Below are positions 23,226-34,909 of a stretch of DNA of 64,000 bases, one piece after another. The DNA lies in NCBI GenBank assembly GCA_036874045.1, contig CM072343.1, positions 5,786,001-5,850,000 of the forward strand, written 5' to 3'. The stretch is from Cymodocea nodosa. Taxonomy: Eukaryota; Streptophyta; Magnoliopsida; Alismatales; Cymodoceaceae. A program made the position numbers and the translations under genes. Within the stretch, counting starts at the first letter, position 1, and each line of letters starts with the position of its first letter. Under the pieces are notes generated by a model. The model worked only from the letters and a program-made list of their open reading frames with translations, had not been told where the DNA came from and did no database searches.

Positions 23226-25489
23226 TTAACGACCCCTCCTACGTACATCACTTATAGCATTACATATTTTATCTCCTAGATGCCTAATATCATTTCTGAT
23301 GTCGTTAAGCACTGCATCTAAGTTAGGAGGTAGTTGAGTTTGCTGTTCAGCTTGAACTGAATAACTTTGTTGTTGTTGTATATGGTCTATATAATCAGGT
23401 TGTTGTTGTTGTTGTCGTTGAGGTTTATGCATGGTCTGGAATTTTTGCAAATCTTTGACACTAAATGCTCTCATGCCTTTAGTTTCAGAGGGCCAGTCAG
23501 ATAAAGTCAAGTGGCTTGCAAGGATTCTACATACAGCATCACCATAAAATTACTTTGAACTCATATGCTGTAGTTGAGACATAAAAACATCAAATCAATT
23601 TATTTGAATTCTATTCAGTAAGCCATAAGTTGCGTATAAACAGCTTCTGCTGACTTCCAAATTGTGTCCAACTCTCTGAAATAAATTTGCATGCAATATA
23701 TTTGCAATAAACCTTGCCTCTGCATTCCGATTTTCCATTAATCTCATTTCAAAATATACATCTGGAATTTTTGATAAAGACTGAATGTTCCATTCCAGTT
23801 GTCTAATCATGTCAAATCTATTCGTAACAACAACACATTCATTCTTTAATCCCAAAACTTCAAAAATTAATTCAGGAGACAAAATAAACTCCTATTGATT
23901 TATTTGAGTTTTTAGAAAATGTCCATTCTTAACCAGATTGCTATAAAAAGCTACAATAAGCTCTATGTATTGCTTCCATTTTGTTCCTACTGGCAAGAAT
24001 TTAACGAGGCCTTGAAACTCAAATAGATCTCTCATTTCCATCAAATTTCTGAACTTTATTAGACGAGCATGTAGAATCTGACATTTAATTAGATTATTGT
24101 ATTTCTGCAATGCTTCTTCAGATCTAAAATGAATTGTATTACCTTGAATTTTTAATATTGTACACAAAGAAGGTGATACCTGAAGCCATGATTCAGAGTT
24201 TAATTCATCTTTAGGAACTTCTTCAAAATGAATGTCATGTTGTTCCTCTTCCAAAATATTATCTTGAAGCTGCTCAGGTAAGCTTGATTCTTCAGTTCAA
24301 CAATGTTAGGAACATTGTCAATATTCTCAACATTCATCTGTTCAGTCTCTATAAAATGTTCAGAGTTCAATTTTTCCACAAATTCTACAGCTGGTGTATC
24401 TGTCTGTAATTGTTCATTCTGTTCAACAGATATTTCCATTGATTCATGTTGTGAATTCTCAGACTCTGCTTCTATAGATTCTGAAGAAGGCTAGTTAACT
24501 TTTAGCTCTTCTTGAGTCTTAACATTTTCAATATCTGCTACTCTAGACAATTCAGCCTGTGAACTAGTTACTGCCTCAACATTGTCAATTATATCTGCAA
24601 TAACTTGTTCAATGTCAGGTGTCTGATGCTCTGATTTGTCAATGTCTACATCATTAGGACTTGTACTAATAGAAAAACTTGAGCTCATATTTGACTTGTA
24701 TTTCTTCTCAAGCTTTCTAGCAAGGGAAAATAAAGTCTCATTGCCTTCATCAGTTTCAGTGTGTTCGGAATTGATAAGTTTATCAGATGCACAATAAGGT
24801 ACAATGTCTAAACATACATTGTCCTTTGGAAATAAATTTTCATCTGATTGTCCTTTTCCAATAGACTTTGTTTCCTTAAACATAATTTTTCTGACTTTCC
24901 TTCTACTATAACATTTCTATTTCTCCTCTTCAAGTATTGCTGTTTTATTTTCAAATTGCTCCATAAAAGTTTTCTGCTTTAATTCTTCTAAGGCACTTTC
25001 TATTACAACGGCCTTTCGAAGACTGTCAACTTTTGTTTTGTCTACAGCAATATCTGATTCTACTTGTTGTGAATATAAAGGAGTAGGGATAGCTGATTCA
25101 TGCTCTTCCTCAAATGCATGTAGTCTTGTACCGTTTATAGGAGTTTGAGGAGTTCTATTTGATGAACCTACACCTTTTTCCAAATATTTTGCATACTATT
25201 CCAAAAATGCAATCTCAGCACATTTCATTCTGTATTCTCTATCATATTTACTTCGAATACCCATGTATGTAATACTTGCATCAGTATGTTGAAGTTCTTG
25301 TCTAACTTCATCTAATATATCCTAAGAAAAGTAGTAATCTCTATAAATTTTTGCTAACCTTTTGTCCACTCGAAATATTTTCTTGAACCAAGTACGTGGA
25401 ACTTCATCATTCTCTATTTCTTTTCCTTGTGCATCTCCTCTGCTTTTACCTTTTCCTCTACCATGACCTTTGTAGAACTTGGAGACCAT
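23226..25489 (-). pseudogene. ORF3 of Sirevirus F
   Basis: Third ORF of the element, same protein as at 60745-63012. Starts MVSKFYKGHGRGKGKSRGD at 25489, followed by a Glu/Ser-rich charged middle, the conserved block with FYSNL and SPELIFEVLGLK, and a Gln-rich tail ending SDVRRRGR at 23226. Broken by TAG at 25324-25322 (shared with copy L), another TAG near 25194, a stop near 24485, a frameshift near 24280 and later stops. No signal peptide or membrane segment is visible, so an envelope role has no support here. Confidence 0.85.
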
Positions 25490-27092
25490 TGTCGTAGGTT
25501 GTAACAGCAACAAGCGGGAAAGATTTTCTTGACAAAGTTTACAAAAACCTAAGTGCCCATGTAATAAGTGTTTAAATAGGGTTTTTTTTTTTTTTAGGCA
25601 TATAACCCAATGTGAAGAGAAGTCGAGTTTAGAAATTAAATAAATATTGAATAAAATTTATTCAATCGAAGTGCCCGAAATATTGAAGTATAACTCATTG
25701 AGTTAACTAACCTAACGAGTAAAACGCTGTCTTGAGGCAGTTTTACACGTTACCTTATCTACTATAACATCTAGTTAGTACACTTAAACAAGTTTCAGAT
25801 GCTTCCAACTGAAACGTTCTGAAAACAACACATATGCTAAACTTAACATTATCTTGAGAACATTGTAAACTATTTGAACAGTTTGTCCTTTCAATCTAGA
25901 ATAGTTTATTTATCTTTTTAAATTATTTCATCAACATTTTAAGAGGACATTAATTCAGATTAACCAAGATTTGTATTATGAATTATATTAATCTGTTTTC
26001 GACATTGTTAATCCTCCCCCTACAAATATACTTTAAATATATTCAATCAAAATACAAAATATACTTGTAGTGACAATAGATGTTAAGTATAACTATACTT
26101 TTAAATTTTGTTTTCAGAGACTTCTGTTATTCTGACATCATCAAAAATGATTTCCAGAATCAAGTCCTACTGTATAAGAATCAAGACATAACTGTGAACT
26201 CAATGTGATTAATTCAAGGAGAATAAAAGAATGTATCTCAAATAAATGTTTTCAAAGGTACTAATGTTGATTTAATAAATCAGTAGTCATATTGGTACAA
26301 ACTATATGTGATTCAAAGATATCTGTAATTAATGAAATAATATATTTTTTTTTTCTTTTCAAAATAGTGAATATTGATAATTTTCTTTAACAGTTAGTTT
26401 GAAAAGCTTGAATCATACAAGAGCTTTCTAATGTACCCATGTAATGAGCTTTCAGTCAACAATCTCATATCTGATCAGGATCTTAGGTTGCTAGATTTAA
26501 AGAATCCTTTTTCAGGACAACAATCCTTACATACCTATCTGCTCAAGTACAAAAGGCTCGTGATCAAACTGATCAATAAACTCTCAAAGATTTTCACTTT
26601 GTAAGCACTTTTCATTTTATGCACAATATATATGTATTCCATTAATATAGATGCAATAAAACACAAATCTCATACAATTTTTACTTCTATGATTGTACTG
26701 AGAATATGAATCAGTTTCAATAAGCTTATACTTTTGATTAACAATTTAAGATGAGTAACATATAACTTATTCTACAAGTTTAATCAATTAAGTCAAATTT
26801 ATGCATAATCATATGCACTTTCCTTGATTTAAAGAAAACATTTAATCAAAATTTCAGAATGGCAGAAGTATTTAATGTTTTTCATTTACACTTTCACTTA
26901 AAATCATAAAAACCATTAAAATTGATAAACTACTTAAGATCAATAAGATACTACTATGATTTTACAATAAATACATAGTATCTTAAGCAGCAGTTTAGAT
27001 ATTACTTTAGATATTTATAATAAGTATATAATATCTATGAGGTGAACAACATCATCAATAATATTTATCTTTTTATGTGGAGTTTAAGCATT
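25490..27092 (-). other. noncoding gap between pol and ORF3 of Sirevirus F
   Basis: 1.6 kb without a gene, aligned with 59158-60744 and with element A. Holds an internal polypurine-like tract (minus strand GTAGGGGGAGGAT, 26010-26022) and a T-run at about 25583-25597. Confidence 0.8.
25571..25770 (-). promoter_or_regulatory. candidate internal promoter of ORF3 (Sirevirus F)
   Basis: On the minus strand CCTATTTAAA (25580-25571) lies about 82 bp before the ORF3 start, and the LTR-type palindrome (ACTCATTG ... CTAACGAGT) is at 25693-25720. Both are conserved in A, I and L. Confidence 0.4.
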
Positions 27093-28163
27093 TTACACAT
27101 CACATAGCCTACAAATACCTAAATTTAATCTAATGTTGCAGAATGTATTTTCATCTAGAGGTTTTGTAAATATATCAGCTAATTGATTTTTACTAGACAC
27201 AAATTCTAATTTAATTTTTCCTTTAATTACGTTATCTCTTAGAAAATGATGTCTAACCTCTATATGCTATGCTCTTGAATGTAATACAGCATTTTTGGAA
27301 AGATTTATTGCAAAACTACTATCATAATAAATCTCAGTTATATCATAAGATAATCCAAAATCTTCTAAAGTTTGCCTTATCCACAAAATCTGAGTGCAAC
27401 ACAGTGCAGCAGCAACATATTCAGTTTCTATAGTAGAAAGTACTACATAGTTTTGCTTTTTACAAAACCATGACATCAAATTATTTCCCAATAATTTACA
27501 TGTGCCACTAGTACTCTTTCTATTAGATTTAGATCCTACATCATCAACATCAATATATCCTATAAGATCTATTGAACTATCCTTAGAATAATATAGTCTG
27601 AAATTTTTAGTTCCTTGTATACATCTAAATATTCTTTTAACTACAATTAAGTGTGATTCTTTAGGATTAGATTGAAATCTAGCACAAACACACACAGCAA
27701 ACATAATATCAGGTCTACTAGCAGTCAAATAAAGTAAAGAACCAATCATACTTCTGTATTTTCTTTGATCTATAGATTTTCCTATGTCATCAATATCTAA
27801 CTTTAATGTAGTACTCATAGGAGTTCCTCGAATCCTTGTATCATTAAAATTAAATTTCTTAAGCATTTTATCTACATATTTTTCCTAGTTTAAAAAATAT
27901 ACCTTTATCCATTTTCAATTAGTTTTATGACACTCAGCAAATTAAATCCTATGTTTTCTACATATAGTACATTTGAAATAACACAAGTACGAGTTATTTG
28001 AACATTGCCCATACCTTTGATTTTCTTTGCTTTTGTTTCCAAATATTACACTTCCTTTCATGGTATTTGTAAAATTTTGTAATAGACTTTTCTGTCCGAT
28101 CATGTGACTTGACACTCCACTGTCCAAGATCCATTTTGATGTTGTTTCCTCTTACAACACAAA
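27093..28163 (-). pseudogene. pol of Sirevirus F with a large internal deletion
   Basis: Starts downstream of the gag stop with protease MDSGVSSHMIGQK (second Ala of DSGAS is Val), then jumps at 27906-27914 straight into the C-terminal part of RT and RNase H (TSGTCKLLGNN, AVLHSRA), ending CRLCDV at 27093. Integrase and the RT catalytic core are gone: about 2048 bp by comparison with copy L. The junction lies in TATCCATTT, a 9-base stretch present at both deletion ends in intact copies. F could not have moved with its own enzymes in this form. Confidence 0.88.
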
Positions 28164-30422
28164 TTAAGAAAAACTTTTTCTTAGTACCCAATGTTGTTGA
28201 GGACCAAGTTCATTAAACACATATTTCTTCTTTTTGTTTAAAAATAGTTTAACATTATCATTTATATTCTTATTAGTTGTAAGTACTATTGATTTATCAT
28301 TAGCTTCATACTCACATATAGCATTATTGCTTTTACAATGATTCTTTTTGTTTTCAGATGTAGTATAATCAAGACCAAACGGATTTTTATCAGATTTTAA
28401 TTTATTTTGGTCATGCTCATACATTTCAATAAGTTCATACCAAGATTTTGTACTTGTATTAACATTTTCCATACATACAAAATCTTTTTCTGCACAAGAA
28501 TTTTTAGTTCTATCACATGTAGAATGAGTAATTGGTCTAATACCAGTGTATTGAATTACATGCTCAAGTTTCTAAATTTTCAGTATACTACAATTGTCTG
28601 AAATTTTAGAAACATTAGAAACTGAATTTCTAGAACAAGAAACAAGATTTTTAGAAACATTTATAGTCATGTTAGAAGTACAATTTGACAAATCACATTG
28701 ATTTATATTATTACTGCATGATTCATCCCTTGAAGTACCTACTTCTACATATTTATTACCTTGTTTCATAATAAAAGGAATTTTAGTCTTAGATTTACTT
28801 GAACTGCAACTAATAAATCCTTTATTGGCTTGAGATTCAGGATATTCAGGATAATCAAATCCTAAGCCAAATTTATCAGACACCGCAGGGGTACTAGTTA
28901 GTTTGTCTAACTTAGTTTGACTTAAATTCCATTTCTCAATGGTAGAATTTAAATCTTGCTCTCTCAGTTTTAATTTATCTATATCTAATTCAAGTTCATT
29001 TATATTGTTTCTCAACATTTCATTTTCAGATTCTATCTTTAATTTTTCAGCATTTATATTCTGTATTTGTTCATGCAAGATACATTCATTAAATCTAAGT
29101 TTTTGCAAATCTCTAGCATGATTTTCATTATCACATTTAAACTTTTCTAAAGTAGTAGACAGGAAACAATTTTCTTCTTCCATAATGGATGAAGATTTTC
29201 TAATATTCTTATTTTCCAGTTTACATACTTTAAGTTTTTGTAATAATGCATGATAAGCACATAATAATTCATCAAAGTTGAAATCTGAATGACTTTCAGG
29301 ATCAGATATTACCTCAGACTCATCTGCCATGAAGCACACATGAGCAACATCTTCTAACTCTTGTTCTCCTTCTGAATGTGAAGATTTTGATGCTGATTCT
29401 TCATATTCAGACTCTTCAGACGTGTCATCCCAAGTGACCTTCAAAGCCTTTCTCTTGTAAAACTTTTTCTGAGTTTTCTGAACCGTCTTCTTCTGATTTG
29501 TCCTACTTTGCTTTTCATTTTTCCTCATAGGACAATTTGGAGAAAGATGTCCAGGTTTCTTATAGTTGTAACATACATACTTTTTGGATGAAGAACTCTT
29601 GTCATTCAGTGATTTTGAAGTTGAGGGTTTATCATTTTTGTTCCTTTTCTGTTTCCTAGCTTTCCATGCTTTCTTGAATTTCCTAGTTAGCAAAATCAAA
29701 TCCTCGTCAGAATTAGTAGATATATCAGAATCTGAATTAATTTCGAAGGCTATTTCTTTCTTCATTTTTAGTTTGTTGTGACGTAGTGATTCATTTAATT
29801 GAACTTCATAAGCTGTTAAGTTTCCTATAAGTTCATTCATAGTATATACATTTAAATCTCGTGATTCCTCAATTGATGTTACTTTCTGAGACCATTTAGA
29901 ACTTAGGTATCTGAGAATTTTCCTCACCAAATCCTTCTATTCAAAATTCTTTCCTAAACATTTTAAAGAGTTTATGATATCAAGAAATCTGGAAAACATC
30001 TTAGAAATATTTTCGTCTTCATGGATCTTAAAGAGTTCATACTTATGAATCAACATGTTTATTTTAGTCTCTTTAACTTGAGAAGTACCTTCATGTGAAA
30101 CTTCTAATGCATGCCACACCTCATAAGCAGATTTATATGCCGACACTTTACTGAACTGTTCATAACTCAATGCACAAAATAAAATATTTAAGCCCTTAGC
30201 ATTCAGAGTTTCATTTTCTTTTTCAATAATTGTCCAAGTATTATAAGGAGTAGTTAACGAAGTATATGGTTTAGAAATCATGAACCACAACTTATGATCT
30301 ATACTTTGAAGAAAAACAGTCATCCTATATTTCCAATATTCAAAATGTATTCCATCAAATAAAGGAGGACGATTAAGATTTTGGCCTTCATATAAAGAAA
30401 AATTACCATTTCCAGTAGCCAT
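28164..30422 (-). pseudogene. gag of Sirevirus F
   Basis: Capsid/nucleocapsid precursor, 753 codons including the stop, the same length as copy L. N-terminal UBN2-like part (NGNFSLYEGQNLN, FEYWKYRMTVFLQS), zinc knuckle CYNYKKPGHLSPNC with the second Cys changed to Tyr, a coiled-coil-like Glu/Leu/Asn segment at about residues 370-500, and an Asn/Ser-rich tail ending QQHWVLRKSFS. One frame, broken by two Gln-to-stop changes near 29937 and 28572. The terminal TAA (28166-28164) is the conserved gag/pol stop. Confidence 0.92.
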
Positions 30423-30607
30423 CTTACCTTAGATTTTTCAACCTATTTAATTTTAAACAGTCTAAAAACTTTAAAACAACTTGAGCCTTAAATCAAGAAA
30501 GTTAAACGTATGCTTAGATATTAATGTTTGTTTAAAAACAAGGAGGGTAGAATAAGCAATGATATTAAATAAGTTGGTATCGATTTTATATCAAAGATTA
30601 TTAATAA

Positions 30608-30620
30608 AGCTCTGATACCA
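30608..30620 (-). other. primer-binding site of Sirevirus F
   Basis: AGCTCTGATACCA on the plus strand, i.e. TGGTATCAGAGCT, two bases from the LTR. Complementary to the 3' end of initiator tRNA-Met. Confidence 0.92.
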
Positions 30621-30622
30621 CT

Positions 30623-32364
30623 TGTAGGATCGTATGGCTACACAAGAGGGGGGTGAATTGTGTATTTTTAATATTTTCTGACATATAATTGAAACTTTAA
30701 AACTCAAAAACAAGTCGAGACATTGTTTTCATAAAATCATTTTTATTCAAGGTTTCAATTACAATATACAATTCAATTCTCCTCAGAAATTGTAGATGCA
30801 ATTATAACTCGATACTATGTATCATCTAAACAATTTCATAACTACAAACAGAGAAAACTAATTTGCGGAATTTAAAATATTTCTCCCTATTTGAGATCTT
30901 TCTTCTTCTTCTTTTTCTTCTTCAGCAATTCTTTAGTGACGAATATCTTGTCTTTCTCTACTTCACCGAATTTGCTTTCTTTTGATACTTCAAATCTTCA
31001 GTGACATATATAATACCTTTTTCTGCTTCACTGAATTTTCTTCCACTTGAGAGATTTTCCCCGAGAATGTGTTTTTGATCCCTGAAAGAGATTTTTCTTT
31101 TGGTGTGCAGGGATAGTTTGATCCTTGAAAAGATTTTTCATTTTGTGTGCAAGGATAGTTTGATCAACCAGAATTCTATGCCTTTTATACTATATCTTCA
31201 TTTCATGCATATCCTTCATGTTTAACCACTACCAGTTTTCCACTTCTCTACGTCTTTTCTTTTTCCTTCATCGAAAAGCACACGTTCTAACCCACATTTA
31301 TATTTCAAATTTTCTTTAATCATTAGTCCTGGATCTCTGAAAAATTTCCTGTAAAATAAACTTTCTCGTCCAAAAAAAATTTTTCATCAGTGTAATAAGA
31401 AGTCATTACTTTAATGTTAACTAAACGAGCAACACAAGTATATATATATAACTTAACGAGTTCCTCATGTGCTATTTCACGTGACAAGTACTGTAGCTAA
31501 CTCAACGAACTAAGTTCGTGGTGTTATGCTAACTCAACGAACCAGCTTAACCTTTCTTTCGGTAGGTTAAACAATAACTCATCGAAAACAGTTTAAGTTT
31601 CGGATAGTTACGGTTGTAAGTCACCGAAAAACTCTTTATATTATAAAACTAATGAGACACGTGTCAAGACTTGAAAACATGACTTAAGTTACCTTTCGGA
31701 TAGTTACACCTATAAGTCTCCGAAAAAGCTTTAACTCACCGATTCAATAATAAACAAATGTTTTTATAATAAGAATTTTACCACGTGCAAAAAATAACAA
31801 CTTAAGTTTATAACACTAACCTAACGTGTTGCCTTAGTGTTCAATATAGCAACTCAACGCGTTTAGTTATGTTAACTTAACGAGTTAAACATGTGCACCT
31901 CACGTGATACAATACAACATTCGTAACTTATAATTTCACCACGTGTATAACACTAACTTAATGAGTTCGTCTTTTCTTTTACTCACTAACTTAACGAGTT
32001 ATCACGTGACCTATTTTAACCTTTAAGCCTCTAACTTAACGAGTTCTCACGTGACCTCTATACAAACAAAACTCTAACTTAACGAGTTGTCTAAATGTGC
32101 ACTGTTCATGATACAGAAGATATAACTTTAAAACATATCATGCTTTTCAATAAAAACACACGTTAACTTAACATTTAGCTAAATGAGAAATTAATGCAAC
32201 GAAACGACTAGTTATTAACTTTAGATCCAATACAGACAAGTATTTATATCAGTAAGCTTTTTCTGTATTAATTGATGATTTTAATTTCTTTTCTCAAGCA
32301 ATAGTAATTGAGCAAATATGATTATTTTCATTCAACACACATCATCAAAACAAAATACTCAACA
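30623..32364 (-). repeat. 5' LTR of Sirevirus F
   Basis: 1742 bp, same termini as 20968-22724. TATA box at 31182-31189 (TATAAAAG in element orientation), followed by about 560 bp to the LTR end. Contains the CCGAAA/GGATAGTTA block at about 31545-31745. Confidence 0.93.
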
Positions 32365-32369
32365 GTTTA
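32365..32369. repeat. target-site duplication GTTTA, right of element F
   Basis: Second copy of the duplication at 20963-20967. Confidence 0.95.
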
Positions 32370-32849
32370 TACTATAAATGAACTTATAGGAAATTTAACT
32401 ACTTATGAAGTTCAATTAAACGATTCACTAAGTCACAACAAACTCAAAATGAAGAAAGAAATAGCATTCGAAATTAATTCAGATTCTAAAATATCTACTG
32501 ATTCTAACGAGGATTTGATTTTGCTAACTAGGAAATTCAAGAAAGCATGGAAAGCTAGGAAACAACAAAGGAACCGAAATGACAAATCCTCAACGTCAAA
32601 GTCATTGAATGAAAAGAATTCTTCATCTAGAAAGTATGTATGTTACAATTGTAAGAAACCTGGACATATTTCTCTAGATTGTCCTATAAGGAAAAATGAA
32701 AAGCAAAGTAGGACAAATCAGAAGAAGTTGGCTCAGAAAATTCAAAAAAAGTTTTACAAGAAAAAGGCTTTGAAGGTCACTTGGGATGACATGTTAGAAG
32801 AGTCTTAATCTAAGGAATTATCATCAAAATCTTCACATTCAAAAGAAAG
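32370..32849 (+). pseudogene. gag of Sirevirus G, middle part
   Basis: Resumes G gag after element F (INELIGNLTTYEVQLN) through the zinc knuckle CYNCKKPGHISLDC, with all four metal ligands present, to LKVTWDDMLEES and a stop near 32806. Similarity to other gag copies ends at about 32849, where element D sequence begins; the rest of G is missing. Confidence 0.85.
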
Positions 32850-33725
32850 TAGGGGAGAATCTACTTTATGAAGGGAATTTAGAATGCTACTTTGATGCAA
32901 AAAGAAAGTATATAAAGAAGGCACACATATAGGAGGAGAGCCTATAGCTTGCTATTAAAAATTAGAAAACATCCATACAGATAGGGGGAGAGCATGTGGC
33001 AACAATTACAAATATTAACTGCATATTTATAAATTGCTACATTAACTATTGGCATTTCACTGTTTTTCAGTTTTTACAAATGATGTAGTAAGTAAATGAG
33101 ACAAAGGAAGAAATACCACAAACCAGGAGAGCAATTACTAACTTCTCAGATATTAATATGTCAACAACTGGTATCAGACAAGGATTGAGGAAAGTGACAC
33201 TTCAATTGATACTGTGCTCGAATAAAAAAGAAGAAAAGCAATACAACATCAAAGGGAAAGAAGAAATTAGACAACAATGATGAAAATATCTCAATAATTG
33301 ATATCAACACACCAACAGTCAACATTTGATGCTCAATCAAAATTGGTATTTGAAGATATTGATGCAATTAATTCTTTCAACATTTGATATCAAATAGGAT
33401 TATGGAAATCAGAAAATTGTCATGACATCAGATATTACATCGTAACAAAAAGGAGAGAAATATGGCAGGTATTTCAGCAAAAAAAAGTTATGGAACTTTT
33501 ATCTATTGACAAAATGGGGGAGAAGAATAAAGAAAATTACATAGAAGGCAAAGGGAGTATTCCCATCACACAATTAGGGGGAGGAATTAACTCCATTATA
33601 TTATATTAACTATAAATCTTTGCTTTACTTAGTTTCTATGTAACTGAATGTATAGAAAAAATCTAGGGAGTGAAATACATGTAATTAAATGTAAAGGATT
33701 TTGTCATTATCAAAAAGGAAGAGAT
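32850..33725 (+). other. 3' noncoding region of element D with a series of polypurine tracts
   Basis: No gene. Purine tracts include AGTAGGGGAGAA (about 32849), ATAGGGGGAGAG (about 32980), AAAAAGGAGAGAAA (about 33448), AATGGGGGAGAAG (about 33514), TTAGGGGGAGGA (about 33575) and AAAAAGGAAGAG next to the LTR. The last 70 bp match 38050-38128 before the LTR of element E, so D and E are sister elements. D coding sequence is absent. Confidence 0.7.
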
Positions 33726-34909
33726 TGTTAGGACCCTAGTATTTTGATAATGCAAAAACCTGTGTGAGGAAACAAATTGTATTTCACAGATAAGACAGCT
33801 CAGCAAAAGATCAGAAGGCAAATAAATAGATATAGGTAGTTCAGAAATTGCTGCAATAGAGCTACAGGAAAATCAGACAGTTACCAGGCTTAAGTATCCG
33901 GAAGAAAGTTAATCTTCAGTAAGTTACAGGCTTAAGTATCCAAAGAGTCAATTTAAAACAATAGAAACACCGTTGGACAATTAGAAGAATAACTATCCAA
34001 AAATACAAGGCCTTCAAAGAGTTTGATAGATAGTTGGTTAAATGATCAGAGAGTTAAGGAGTTAAATATCTGGAAGTTCAAGGAAATTGAAAGTTAGGAA
34101 AGCTAACTATCTGAAACTTAAGTCATTGAATTTCCCACGTGCAGAAATCCAGACAGAAGCTTAAAGGGATTTTCCTAAGAGTTAGAAAGTTAACTATCTG
34201 AAAAATAAAGAAGTTTCGAAAGGTTACAAATTTAACTATCCAAAACTTAAGTCACTCTATTATGCATGTGCAAAAATAAGAAGACAGTAGTCGAAAGCTT
34301 AAAAGAAAAATCTGAGAGTTACTATAGCTAACTATCCAAAAGTTAAGAACTTTTCGGTGAGTTACAGTTACAAGTATCCGAACTTATGACACCTCATGTG
34401 ACAAAAAGACTTAAGTGGATTTTCAGTGAGTTAGGAACATCTTTCAGAAAGTTACATAGATAACTATTCAAAAGTCTAAGAAAATCGAAAGGTTATCTTG
34501 AAACACCCTTCTAAATGGTAACTTACCATATTTAGACCTACAAACTCAATAAGTACTGTAGAATAAATCCGTTGAGGAGAAAATATGATCATTAGATTTA
34601 CAAGTATTTATATAAACAAATATGATCATTCAATATTCAGAAGAGCTAACAAGTAAGATTACATAGACAATCACATACACAGAGATACAATATACATTGC
34701 AGATCAACTACTGTTACAGAAGAATGCTCTATCCAGATTAACTACAACAAGGAATCGATTGAAAGCTGGATTTACAAGAAGATCCTTAAAGCTCTCCAAG
34801 TGCTGAAAGTCCAATCCAAGAAGGATCATTTGAAAATTAGTTAGTAAAAGTTTTAAGTACACTTAGAACACCATTCACCCCCCCTCTAGTGAGCCATATG
34901 TTCCTAACA
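33726..34909 (+). repeat. 3' LTR of element D
   Basis: 1184 bp with perfect 8-bp terminal inverted repeats TGTTAGGA...TCCTAACA. Preceded by a polypurine tract, so it is a 3' LTR. It ends exactly where element E coding sequence starts, with no primer-binding site, so D probably inserted into E. Rich in CTATCCGAA, GGTGAGTTA and ACTTAAGTCA motifs. Same family as 40141-41561. Confidence 0.8.

Larger units (their letters stand above)
20968..32364 (-). mobile_element. Sirevirus F, almost complete, nested in gag of Sirevirus G
   Basis: 11,397 bp on the minus strand: 5' LTR 30623-32364, PBS 30608-30620, gag 30422-28164, truncated pol to 27093, noncoding gap, ORF3 25489-23226, polypurine tracts, 3' LTR 20968-22724, and a perfect GTTTA duplication. 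A deletion of about 2 kb removes integrase and most of RT. The two LTRs differ at about 13 of the first 330 positions (about 96%) and by one 15-bp length difference. F is opposite in orientation to its host G, so it creates inverted Sirevirus sequence. Confidence 0.95.

Noticed and set aside
23320..23420. TTG/CAA triplet tract as an independent microsatellite
   Set aside because: It is the coding sequence of the Gln-rich tail of ORF3, also present at 42065-42120 and 62817-62870.
25583..25597. T-run as poly(A) tail of a non-LTR retroelement
   Set aside because: It lies within the noncoding gap of Sirevirus F with alignable sequence on both sides and no flanking duplication.
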